From VFJL01 sp043752345 (GTDB lineage: Bacteria; Pseudomonadota; Gammaproteobacteria; Burkholderiales; Nitrosomonadaceae): DNA of 6,286 nt. Of the stretch, positions 1-6,242 are shown piece by piece. The notes beneath the pieces are model-generated. The model saw only the letters and a program-made list of their open reading frames with translations. It had not been told where the DNA came from and ran no database searches. How positions within the stretch are numbered: the stretch's first letter is position 1; each line of letters opens with the position of its first letter. The stretch covers positions 1 through 6,286 of the forward strand of contig JAYUYT010000047.1 in NCBI GenBank assembly GCA_043752345.1, in the 5' to 3' direction. A program made the position numbers and the translations under genes.

Positions 1-165
1 CAACAAGCCCTTCGATAACACCCGCTTTTACGCTATCCCAGCATAAGGCGGAAAGTGAAAAATTACAGAAAAATGCTTGTCCTCGAACAGAGTATCTACA
101 GCGCTGACACTCAAGGCCAATCATCCGGACGCTGAGCCAACTCCCCGGCGCAAGCCTGCTGCCGG

Positions 166-193
166 TCTTGTGTCTTTTCTTCCGTGCTAATAT
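166..193 (+). promoter_or_regulatory. Candidate extended -10 promoter for the Sel1 gene
   Basis: An extended -10 element TGCTAATAT (TG at 185-186, hexamer at 188-193) lies about 60 nt before the Sel1 start codon. A weak -35-like TCTTGT sits at 166-171 with a 16-nt spacer. The rest of 1-252 shows no coding potential. A short GC stem (CCGGC at 145-149 with GCCGG at 161-165) followed by a T-rich stretch could be a weak terminator for something to the left, but the stem is only 5 bp. The promoter call rests on consensus matching only. Confidence 0.35.
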
Positions 194-252
194 CACACTA
201 AATAGTCTAACTGCCGTGGTAGAGCCTGTACTCAAGCAAAAGGATAACGAGA

Positions 253-855
253 ATGAAGCAGTTGTTGAAACAGGGATTATTGGCTTGTCTGCTTTTATTT
301 GCGTTGACCGGACAGGCGATGGCCGATCCGCTGGCGGAGGCGAAACAGGCCTACTTTGCGGGCGATTACGCAAAAGCGGAAAAATTGTTCCGCCCCCTGG
401 CAGAACAGGGAAATGCATTTGCGCAGTTATACCTGGGTTCGATGTATGACGATGGCCAGGGAGTGCCTTTCAACCATCGGGAAGCCGTAAAGTGGTATCG
501 ACTGGCTGCGCTGCAAGGGAATGCGTATGCGCAATATAGCCTGGGTGAGTTGTATGAAAATGGCGAAGAAGGGGTGGAGCAGGACTACAAGGAAGCGGTG
601 AAATGGTTTCGTCTATCTGCCGCGCAAGGACATGCCAATGCGCAAAATGATCTTGGTTTGATGTATGCCACCGGTCAGGGCGTACCCATGGATTATGTGC
701 GCGCCTACATGTGGTTCAGCCTGGCGGCAGCAAAAGGGTTCAGTGAGGCACAACAGAATCGGGATACGGCGGCCGGGAAGATGAAACCCGCACAAATCGC
801 GCGGGCACAACAACTGGCACGGGAGTGCGAGAAACGCAATTACAAAAACTGTTAA
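253..855 (+). CDS. Secreted Sel1-repeat (SLR/TPR-like) protein
   Basis: The 200-residue product starts with a Sec signal peptide: MKQLLK, a leucine-rich core, and a likely cut after AMA at residue 24. One TPR-like helical hairpin follows (about 25-53, AEAKQAYFAGDYAKAEKLF). Three Sel1-like repeats come next, at about 54-89, 90-126 and 127-162, each with the A-x-x-x-L-G-x-[ML/LY]-Y...G-x-GV...A-x-x-W-[YF]-x-x-[AS]-A-x-x-G pattern. The second repeat has one extra residue (NGEEGV where its neighbours have DGQGV or TGQGV). The C-terminal tail has two cysteines, C192 and C200 (ECEKRNYKNC), which could form a disulfide in the periplasm. The ATG at 253 is supported by AAGGA at 240-244, 8 nt upstream. 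Sel1 proteins usually act as protein-protein interaction scaffolds; the partner here is unknown. The gene looks monocistronic, since a repeat element separates it from the next gene. Family assignment is firm; function is not assigned. Confidence 0.93.
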   Translation: MKQLLKQGLLACLLLFALTGQAMADPLAEAKQAYFAGDYAKAEKLFRPLAEQGNAFAQLYLGSMYDDGQGVPFNHREAVKWYRLAALQGNAYAQYSLGELYENGEEGVEQDYKEAVKWFRLSAAQGHANAQNDLGLMYATGQGVPMDYVRAYMWFSLAAAKGFSEAQQNRDTAAGKMKPAQIARAQQLARECEKRNYKNC

Positions 856-887
856 TAATTCCAACTTGATCTGAAGTCTGTCTCCCG

Positions 888-1034
888 TAGTTCAACAATG
901 CGGCAAAGTATGAAATCGTTCGTGTTGAGTCCTTCGATAGACTCAGGAGAGCCTTATCGAAACATGAATGGTTTCATAGCCTTCGACTGGCTCAGGCCGA
1001 ACGGAATGTGATTCTAATTCCTGCCGTATCAATA
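888..1034 (+). repeat. Dispersed MITE-like repeat, copy 1 (left end degraded)
   Basis: Positions 907-1034 match the reverse complement of 3572-3699 over 128 nt with 10 mismatches and no gaps by hand alignment (92%). The fuller copy is 148 nt between its bounding TA dinucleotides. Here TA at 888-889 and TA at 1033-1034 give 147 nt, but the leftmost 19 nt have drifted and no longer form a clear terminal repeat. The interior can fold into a branched structure: outer arms CGTTCG (917-922) with CGAACG (998-1003), an inner hairpin TGAGTC (926-931) with GACTCA (940-945), and a small ATGAA/TTCAT hairpin. The core resembles the common proteobacterial motif with CTTCGAC-x-GGCTCAGGCCGAACGG. It has no coding capacity, so any movement would depend on a transposase elsewhere. 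Confidence 0.85.
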
Positions 1035-1062
1035 GTGACCGACTACCAAAGAGGTGATATCC

Positions 1063-2841
1063 ATGCAACTCCGTACTTCTCATTTCATTATGCTGGGATT
1101 GGCGGTGACTGCTGGCAGCATCACTGCTGCTGCGTTTGCTGAGACTGCCCAGAACGGCGCGAGTGCTGCAACATCCGCGGTATCAGGATCTGCGCATAAA
1201 CATGATATGCAGCCGCAGCCGCCAAATCAGTCAGGTGCGGAAGGGCAGGCCGCACCGAAGCTGCTGAATCTCGGCTCACATACATTCCCGGTCAGCACGC
1301 GAAACGGGCGGGCGCAGCAATTCATCAATCAGGGACTGAATCTCTCTTACGCATTTAACCATGCCGAAGCAGGCCTTGCGTTCCGGGAAGCGGCACGGCT
1401 GGACCCTGCGCTTGCAATGGCGTACTGGGGCCAGGCGTTAGTACTTGGTCCAAACATCAACGCACCAATGGAAGCGAAGGATGAGATACCGGCGCTGGAA
1501 CTTGTACGCAAAGCCGCATCACTCGTCGCGCAGGTTTCGTCGCGTGAGCGCGCGCTGATTGACGCGCTGGAGAAGCGCTACACCGGGAAACCCGAGCAGC
1601 GCAAGATGAACGACAAGGCTTACGCGGATGCGATGCGGGAAGTGCATCTGCGTTTTCGCAGTGACCATGACATTGCGATGCTCTATGTCGAGTCGTTGAT
1701 GGATCTCAACTCCTGGGGTTACTGGATGCGCGATGGTTATCCGCTCGAAGGCACGGCCGAAATAGTCGCGATAACCGAGGAGGTGCTGCAGCGCAGTCCG
1801 AGACATCCGGGCGCGGCGCATATGTATATTCACCTGGTCGAGCCGACGAGTACACCGGAGCGAGCAGAGAAGGCGGCCGATATGCTGCTCACGTTGATGC
1901 CGGCGGCGGGACATCTGTTGCACATGCCGTCGCACATCTACCTGCGCGTAGGCCGCTATGCCGACGCGATGAAAAGCAATCAGCTTGCCATCGCAGCCGA
2001 CGAGGCGTATTTCGCGCAGCACCCCGCACCGGAACCAGGGTTGTACCCGGCAGTATATTTCCCCCACAACATCCATTTTCTCTGGTTCGCCGCCACCGCG
2101 GATGGCCAGAGTCGCATGGCGATAGAATCGGCACGCAAGCTGGCCAGCACCATAGATGAACCAGTATTGCAGGCGATACCGGCGACAGCGATATTCCGAG
2201 TGGTGCCGTACTGGGCGCTGGCAAGGTTTGGAAAATGGAACGAGATACTCCAGGAGCCAGCGCCGCCAGCCACCAATGCATTCTTGCAGGGTGCCTGGCA
2301 CTATGTGCGCGGCCTGGCGTTTACTGCAACGAGGCAGTTGCAGCAGGCCGAGCAGGAATTGGGGGCGCTGCGCGCGATCACAAATGATGGGGCACTGGAT
2401 TGGCAATTGATGTCGCTGAATAGCGCGCGCGACGTATTGAGCATTGGTCCCGAGGTGCTGGCTGGCGAGATCGCGGCAGCCCGTGGACAGTTCGATACCG
2501 CCATCGCACACCTGGACCGGGCGGTGCGACTGGAGGATGCCCTCGCTTATACGGAACCGCCGGAATGGCAATCCCCTGCAAGACTGACGCTAGGTGCTAT
2601 CCTGCTGGAAGCGGGGCGCGCAGCCGAAGCGGAGACGGTGTACTGGGAGGATCTGCGCAGAAATCGCCACAGCGGCTGGGCGCTACTTGGACTGTTGCAG
2701 ACACTGCGTGCGCAAAAGAAGGACGACCAGGCAGCATTGATCGAAGCGCGTTTCAAAAAGGCATGGGCGCGCGCGGACGTGGAACTCGACGCATCACGTT
2801 TCGGCTGTATTGCGGCGCCCCGCGCAGGAATAGCACCCTAG
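1063..2841 (+). CDS. Exported tetratricopeptide-repeat protein, function unknown
   Basis: The product is 592 residues. ATG at 1063 is preferred over the in-frame GTG at 1054 because GAGGTG at 1051-1056 is a strong Shine-Dalgarno sequence 6 nt ahead of 1063, and the GTG lies inside it. A Sec signal peptide covers residues 1-26 with a cut after AFA. A low-complexity linker follows (about 27-70, Ala/Ser/Gln/Pro-rich, with H45, H47 and M49). TPR-like units are visible at about 97-130 (FNHAEAGLAFREAARLDP), at 469-500 (ARGQFDTAIAHLDRAVRL) and at 508-575. The middle holds a conserved-looking core with clustered histidines: H253/H257/E260 (HMYIHLVE), H284/H287/H291 (HLLHMPSH) and H335/H338 (PHNIH). 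I recognise this as a widespread family of long TPR proteins in environmental bacteria, but no function is established that I can name. The product is probably periplasmic. No hydrophobic membrane anchor is apparent after the signal peptide. A repeat ends 28 nt before the start codon, so any promoter must lie in or beyond that repeat. No strong terminator follows. Confidence 0.92.
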   Translation: MQLRTSHFIMLGLAVTAGSITAAAFAETAQNGASAATSAVSGSAHKHDMQPQPPNQSGAEGQAAPKLLNLGSHTFPVSTRNGRAQQFINQGLNLSYAFNHAEAGLAFREAARLDPALAMAYWGQALVLGPNINAPMEAKDEIPALELVRKAASLVAQVSSRERALIDALEKRYTGKPEQRKMNDKAYADAMREVHLRFRSDHDIAMLYVESLMDLNSWGYWMRDGYPLEGTAEIVAITEEVLQRSPRHPGAAHMYIHLVEPTSTPERAEKAADMLLTLMPAAGHLLHMPSHIYLRVGRYADAMKSNQLAIAADEAYFAQHPAPEPGLYPAVYFPHNIHFLWFAATADGQSRMAIESARKLASTIDEPVLQAIPATAIFRVVPYWALARFGKWNEILQEPAPPATNAFLQGAWHYVRGLAFTATRQLQQAEQELGALRAITNDGALDWQLMSLNSARDVLSIGPEVLAGEIAAARGQFDTAIAHLDRAVRLEDALAYTEPPEWQSPARLTLGAILLEAGRAAEAETVYWEDLRRNRHSGWALLGLLQTLRAQKKDDQAALIEARFKKAWARADVELDASRFGCIAAPRAGIAP

Positions 2842-2923
2842 CTTGAGCGCACGCTTTGAGGAAAATCGCCCGACCGTTCAGTGCCAGGAACAGACGTTCA
2901 ATCAAAAATGAAACCGTGGTCTG

Positions 2924-2959
2924 TCCCCTTTTCCGTTTTTCTCCCCTTTTCCGTTTTTC
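2924..2959. repeat. Perfect 18-bp tandem duplication in the intergenic spacer
   Basis: The unit TCCCCTTTTCCGTTTTTC occurs twice without mismatch, at 2924-2941 and 2942-2959. It is preceded by AAACCGTGGTCTGTCCCC, a string I recall from degenerate repeats in many proteobacterial genomes, often near REP-associated transposase remnants; that link is from memory. An imperfect stem, GGAACAGAC (2887-2895) with GTCTGTCC (2919-2926), stands ahead of the T-rich repeats. Its loop is 23 nt, so it is at best a weak terminator for the TPR gene. Apart from this and the Pho-box-like site, 2842-3103 shows no gene. Confidence 0.8.
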
Positions 2960-3014
2960 GCGGTCTCGCGTCGGCTGAGCTTTAGCGTTGAGTATCCGTT
3001 ATCGAAAAATCTAA

Positions 3015-3032
3015 CTGTCTGAAACGTGTCGA
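3015..3032 (+). promoter_or_regulatory. Pho-box-like direct repeat upstream of the PsiE-family gene
   Basis: The 18-nt site CTGTCTGAAACGTGTCGA contains CTGTC at 3015-3019 and GTGTC at 3026-3030, whose starts are 11 bp apart with AAA between them. That is the geometry of the PhoB binding box (consensus CTGTCATAAATCTGTCAT); 12 of 18 positions match by eye. It lies about 70 nt ahead of the preferred start of a PsiE-family gene, and E. coli psiE is known to be under PhoB control. I could not find a good -10 hexamer at the expected distance downstream, so this remains tentative. Confidence 0.3.
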
Positions 3033-3103
3033 ATTCAGCCCGTTCAGCTTTTTTTCACCAGCATCACATTGCTGTAACAAACCCCGTGTATGGTTGCGGC
3101 AAT

Positions 3104-3577
3104 ATGATCTTCTCCGCCACAAAGATTTTTGATCGCGCGATCAATCTGCTATTCGGGGTACTGCTGCTATTTATTACCATCGGGGTTACTGCCGGTGTCG
3201 TCAATTTATTCCTGCAGCTCGGCGATCTGCTAACGAACACCGATATCACACGCCATTACGTTCGCCTTGTTTCCGATGTGCTGACCCTGTTCGTGCTGAT
3301 CGAGCTTTCGCGTTCCCTTGTTTCCCATTTTGATGAGCATCGCCTGCGCCTGACATTTATTGCCGACGCCGGCATCGTGTTCGTTCTGCGCGAAATCATG
3401 ATCAAATTATTTGAGCACAAGATTGCAGCGGATGAGATTTACGCCTTGAGTGCACTGCTGTTGGTGCTGGGCTGCCTGCGTACCGCAGCAGTCCTGGTCT
3501 ATCAGCGCGAGAAACGACTGCTGGCGAAAGAAACCAGGGCCAGACGACCAACTCCGCGTATCCCCGCGAATTATTGA
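3104..3577 (+). CDS. PsiE-family (phosphate-starvation-inducible E) inner-membrane protein
   Basis: The 157-residue product fits the PsiE family: an opening IFDRAINLLFGVLLLF, a central DVLTLFVLIELSRSLVSHF, then FIADAGIVFVLREIMI and ALSALLLVLGCLRTAAVL. Four hydrophobic helices are visible at about 13-38, 53-74, 84-103 and 112-133, followed by a basic cytoplasmic-type tail (KRLLAKETRARR). The family's role is unknown; the name comes from induction on phosphate starvation in E. coli. The start is uncertain. ATG at 3104 places the family core at the N-terminus but has no clear Shine-Dalgarno sequence. In-frame GTGs at 3026 and 3086 would add 26 or 6 residues, and the added stretch does not look membrane-inserted or conserved. 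The stop codon (TGA, 3575-3577) and last residue Tyr are supplied by the repeat element inserted at this point. Transcription converges with ppsA. Confidence 0.85.
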   Translation: MIFSATKIFDRAINLLFGVLLLFITIGVTAGVVNLFLQLGDLLTNTDITRHYVRLVSDVLTLFVLIELSRSLVSHFDEHRLRLTFIADAGIVFVLREIMIKLFEHKIAADEIYALSALLLVLGCLRTAAVLVYQREKRLLAKETRARRPTPRIPANY

Positions 3578-3717
3578 TCCGGCACGAATTGGAATCACAT
3601 TCCGTTCGGCCTGAGCCTGTCGAAGGCCATGAGACCATTCATGTTTCGACAAGGCCCTCTTGAGTCTATCGAAGGACTCAACACGAACGGTTTCATACTC
3701 TATTCGCGCCGGATCAA
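3574..3717 (-). mobile_element. MITE-like element, copy 2, with terminal inverted repeats and TA duplication
   Basis: The left end TTGATCCGGCACGAAT (3574-3589) and the right end ATTCGCGCCGGATCAA (3702-3717) are inverted repeats matching at 15 of 16 positions. Each end is flanked by TA (3572-3573 and 3718-3719), consistent with a TA target duplication of the kind made by IS630/Tc1-mariner transposases. The element is 144 bp without the TAs and has no coding capacity. Its inner 128 nt match copy 1 (907-1034) at 92% in the opposite orientation. It fills the entire space between two convergent genes, supplies the stop codon of the upstream PsiE-family gene, and ends 3 nt from the ppsA stop. Its internal hairpins could also act as a bidirectional transcription block, although no T-run follows a stem. 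The transposase class is inferred only from the TA and the ends. Confidence 0.8.
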
Positions 3718-3720
3718 TAG

Positions 3721-6108
3721 TCATACCGGTTTCTTCGCTTGCTCCGCCAGATACAACCAGGTTTCGATCACGCTATCAGGGTTGAGCGAAAGAGTATCGA
3801 TCCCTTCTTCCATCAGCCATTTCGCCAGATCGGGGTGATCCGACGGTCCTTGTCCGCAAATGCCAATATATTTACCGGCTTTACGACACGCCTGGATGGC
3901 CAGATGCAGTAAGGCTTTTACCGCCGGGTCGCGTTCGTCGAAAGACGCGGCGACCAGGCTGGAATCGCGGTCCAGCCCCAGGGTCAGTTGAGTGAGATCA
4001 TTCGAGCCGATGGAAAAGCCGTCGAAGTATTCCAGGAATTGATCCGCCAGCAGCGCATTGGACGGAATTTCACACATCATGATCAGCCGCAGTCCGTTTT
4101 CGCCGCGTTTTAGGCCATCGTTCGCCAGCAGTTCCACCACGCGCCTGGCCTCGGTCAAGGTGCGCACAAATGGAATCATGATTTCCACGTTGGTGAGTCC
4201 CATCTCGTCGCGCACTTTTTTCAGTGCCCGGCATTCCAGCTCGAAACAATCACGAAAGTTTTCGGCTACGTAACGCGAAGCGCCGCGGAAACCCAGCATC
4301 GGATTCTCCTCCTTGGGCTCGTAGCGCTGCCCGCCGATGAGGCTGGAGTACTCGTTGGATTTGAAATCCGACAGACGCACGATCACCGGCTTGGGGAAAA
4401 ATGCCGCCCCGAGCATGGCGATGCCTTCGGTGAGTTTTTCCACGTAGAAACTCACCGGATCGCGATAGCCTGCGCTCTGTTTCTCCACTTCGCGCTTCAA
4501 GTCCGCCGGAATATTGGGGTAATCGAGCACCGCCTTGGGATGGATGCCGATCATGCGGGCAATGATGAATTCCAGCCGCGCGAGTCCCACGCCGTCATTG
4601 GGCAGACGCTGGAAAGCAAATGCCAGTTCTGGGTTGCCCACATTCAGCGTGATCTTTACCGGCGGCTTGGGCATGGTTTCCAGGGCAAGGTCGAGCACTT
4701 CGACTTCCAGCATGCCGCGATAAACATTGCCGCTGTCACCCTCGCTGCAAGATACCGTGACCATTTGCTCGTCGGACAATACGTTGGTGGCATCGCCGCA
4801 CCCGACCACGGCCGGAATGCCCAGTTCGCGCGCAATAATGGCCGCATGGCAGGTGCGTCCGCCGCGATTGGTGACGATGGCGGCAGCGCGCTTCATTATC
4901 GGCTCCCAGTCAGGATCGGTCATGTCGGTCACCAGCACGTCGCCCTGCTGCACCCGTGACATCTCTTTCGCATTGAGGATCAGCCGCACCGGTCCGCTGC
5001 CGATTTTCTGGCCGATGGCACGGCCCGTTGCCAATATTTCCGATCTGGTTTTCAGGCGATAGCGCCGCAATGTTTCCATCGCCGCCTGGGCCTGTACTGT
5101 CTCCGGCCGTGCCTGCAGGATATAAAGCTTGCCGTCGGTACCGTCTTTACCCCATTCGATATCCATCGGCCGGCGATAATGCCGTTCGATCGCGAGCGCA
5201 TGGCGCGCAAGTTCTTCCACTTCCGCATCGGTGATGGAAAAGCGCTGGCGTTCGTCCTCCTCCACTGCCAGCGTTGCCACTGAATGGTTGGCTGCACGGC
5301 TGCTGGTGAATTGCATCTTGATGAGCTTGGAACCGAGATTACGCCGCAAGATCGCCGGTCTGCCCTTCTGCAGCGCGGGTTTGTAAACGTAGAATTCATC
5401 CGGGTTCACCGCGCCCTGCACCACGGTTTCGCCAAGACCATAGGAAGCCGTGATGAACACCACCTGATCGAAACCGGACTCGGTGTCGAGCGTGAATATC
5501 ACGCCGGCAGCACCGATATCGCTACGCACCATGCGCTGCACTCCGACAGACAGCGCCACTTCGGCATGAACGAAACCGTGGTGGACGCGGTAGGAAATGG
5601 CGCGGTCGTTGTAGAGCGAGGCAAACACCTGCCTGACTGCTGCCAGCAGATTGTCCAGGCCGTGGATATTGAGAAAGGTTTCCTGCTGCCCGGCGAACGA
5701 GGCGTCGACCAGGTCTTCGGCGGTGGCTGAAGAACGCACCGCCACGGAAATATCGCCGGCTGCCTGCTGCAGCAGCTTTTCGTAAGCAGCTGCGATCTCC
5801 TGCTCCAGCCGTGGCGGCAGCGGGGTTGCCACGATCCAGCTACGGATTTGTGCGCCGGTATCAACCAGTGCTGCGACATCTTTGATATCCAGCGTGGCAA
5901 GTATTTCTTCGATGCGCCGCGCCAGACCACCCTGCGCCAGGAAATCACGATAAGCCGCAGCGGTTGTGGCGAAACCGCCGGGAACCCGCACCCCAGCTTG
6001 AGCCAATTGACTGATCATCTCCCCGAGTGAAGCGTTCTTGCCGCCGACGCTGCCCACATCGGTCATGCGCAGCTCGTCCAACCAGATCACATATTTTGCA
6101 TCTTCCAT
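3721..6108 (-). CDS. ppsA: Phosphoenolpyruvate synthase (pyruvate, water dikinase)
   Basis: PpsA converts ATP, pyruvate and water to AMP, PEP and phosphate in the cytoplasm, the entry step of gluconeogenesis from pyruvate. The product is 795 residues, against about 792 for E. coli PpsA. The N-terminal ATP-binding domain starts with VGGKNASLGEM (K24) and includes AVRSSATAEDL (R125). The swivelling phosphohistidine domain has GGRTCHAAIIARELGIPAVVG with catalytic His421. The C-terminal PEP/pyruvate barrel includes ENPMLGFRGASRY, CEIPSN (E680), GSNDLTQLTLGLDRDS and GICGQGPSDHP with catalytic Cys751. Thr419, two residues before the active His, is the residue targeted by the PpsR (DUF299) regulatory kinase/phosphorylase in E. 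coli, so that control is plausible. ATG at 6108 is chosen because AGGAG (6114-6118) lies 5 nt upstream and MEDAKYVIWLDEL is the usual family N-terminus. The frame stays open to 6261, but only through a palindromic repeat. All domains and key residues are intact. Confidence 0.98.
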   Translation of the reverse strand: MEDAKYVIWLDELRMTDVGSVGGKNASLGEMISQLAQAGVRVPGGFATTAAAYRDFLAQGGLARRIEEILATLDIKDVAALVDTGAQIRSWIVATPLPPRLEQEIAAAYEKLLQQAAGDISVAVRSSATAEDLVDASFAGQQETFLNIHGLDNLLAAVRQVFASLYNDRAISYRVHHGFVHAEVALSVGVQRMVRSDIGAAGVIFTLDTESGFDQVVFITASYGLGETVVQGAVNPDEFYVYKPALQKGRPAILRRNLGSKLIKMQFTSSRAANHSVATLAVEEDERQRFSITDAEVEELARHALAIERHYRRPMDIEWGKDGTDGKLYILQARPETVQAQAAMETLRRYRLKTRSEILATGRAIGQKIGSGPVRLILNAKEMSRVQQGDVLVTDMTDPDWEPIMKRAAAIVTNRGGRTCHAAIIARELGIPAVVGCGDATNVLSDEQMVTVSCSEGDSGNVYRGMLEVEVLDLALETMPKPPVKITLNVGNPELAFAFQRLPNDGVGLARLEFIIARMIGIHPKAVLDYPNIPADLKREVEKQSAGYRDPVSFYVEKLTEGIAMLGAAFFPKPVIVRLSDFKSNEYSSLIGGQRYEPKEENPMLGFRGASRYVAENFRDCFELECRALKKVRDEMGLTNVEIMIPFVRTLTEARRVVELLANDGLKRGENGLRLIMMCEIPSNALLADQFLEYFDGFSIGSNDLTQLTLGLDRDSSLVAASFDERDPAVKALLHLAIQACRKAGKYIGICGQGPSDHPDLAKWLMEEGIDTLSLNPDSVIETWLYLAEQAKKPV

Positions 6109-6130
6109 TCCTGCTCCTGTCAGCGCTGTA

Positions 6131-6201
6131 GGCTGGGGTGAACTTGCGAACCCCAGCATTTCGAGATTACATGTTGCTGGGGTTCGTCCCTCACCCCAGC
6201 C
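6131..6201. repeat. Double-hairpin palindromic repeat in the ppsA leader
   Basis: Two arms of 28 and 27 nt (6131-6158 and 6175-6201) are imperfect inverted repeats of each other. Each arm is also a hairpin: GCTGGGGT (6132-6139) with ACCCCAGC (6150-6157), and GCTGGGGT (6176-6183) with ACCCCAGC (6193-6200). The 8-bp motif therefore occurs four times in alternating orientation, like the paired REP units of a BIME. TGTA stands on both sides (6127-6130 and 6203-6206). It lies 13 nt upstream of the ppsA Shine-Dalgarno sequence, so it would be transcribed into the mRNA leader if the promoter is further upstream. Similar GGTTGGGGT/ACCCCAACC repeats are, from memory, common in proteobacterial genomes. 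Confidence 0.85.
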
Positions 6202-6212
6202 TTGTATGATCG

Positions 6213-6242
6213 AATTTAATGAAATGCTGTTAAGGAAGTTAA
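6213..6242 (-). promoter_or_regulatory. Weak candidate promoter for ppsA
   Basis: On the minus strand TTAACT (6237-6242) and TAAATT (6213-6218) are separated by 18 nt, and each matches four of six sigma-70 consensus positions. The region is the most AT-rich stretch upstream of ppsA and lies beyond the palindromic repeat, which would place that repeat in the 5' UTR. An alternative -35, TTAACA (6228-6233), lacks a good partner. The remaining bases to 6286 show no gene. Confidence 0.25.

Noticed and set aside
280..291. Lipoprotein lipobox LLAC in the Sel1 protein (Cys12)
   Set aside because: The cysteine comes too early, before most of the hydrophobic core; a standard signal peptidase I cut after AMA at residue 24 fits better.
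1519..2571. 350-codon open frame on the minus strand inside the TPR gene
   Set aside because: It lies wholly antisense to a well-supported gene, its product is Arg/His/Cys-rich with no recognisable domain, and it looks like a codon-bias shadow.
2908..2985. 25-residue open frame (MKPWSVPFSVFLPFSVF...) spanning the 18-bp tandem repeat
   Set aside because: It has no ribosome binding site, and its repetitive product follows from the 18-bp duplication being a multiple of three.
2988..3015. Sigma-70 promoter TTGAGT / TCTAAC for the PsiE-family gene
   Set aside because: The spacer is 16 nt and each box matches only loosely; the -10 overlaps the Pho-box-like site, so both cannot be used as drawn, and neither is strong enough to list as a feature.
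3026..3577. PsiE-family gene starting at GTG 3026
   Set aside because: The extra 26 residues look unlike the membrane-protein core, there is no Shine-Dalgarno sequence, and the codon overlaps the Pho-box-like site. It is not excluded, only less likely than 3104.
888..3719. Composite transposon carrying the TPR and PsiE-family genes
   Set aside because: No transposase is present, no target duplication is visible around the whole unit, and the left copy's outer end is degraded, so independent insertions are simpler.
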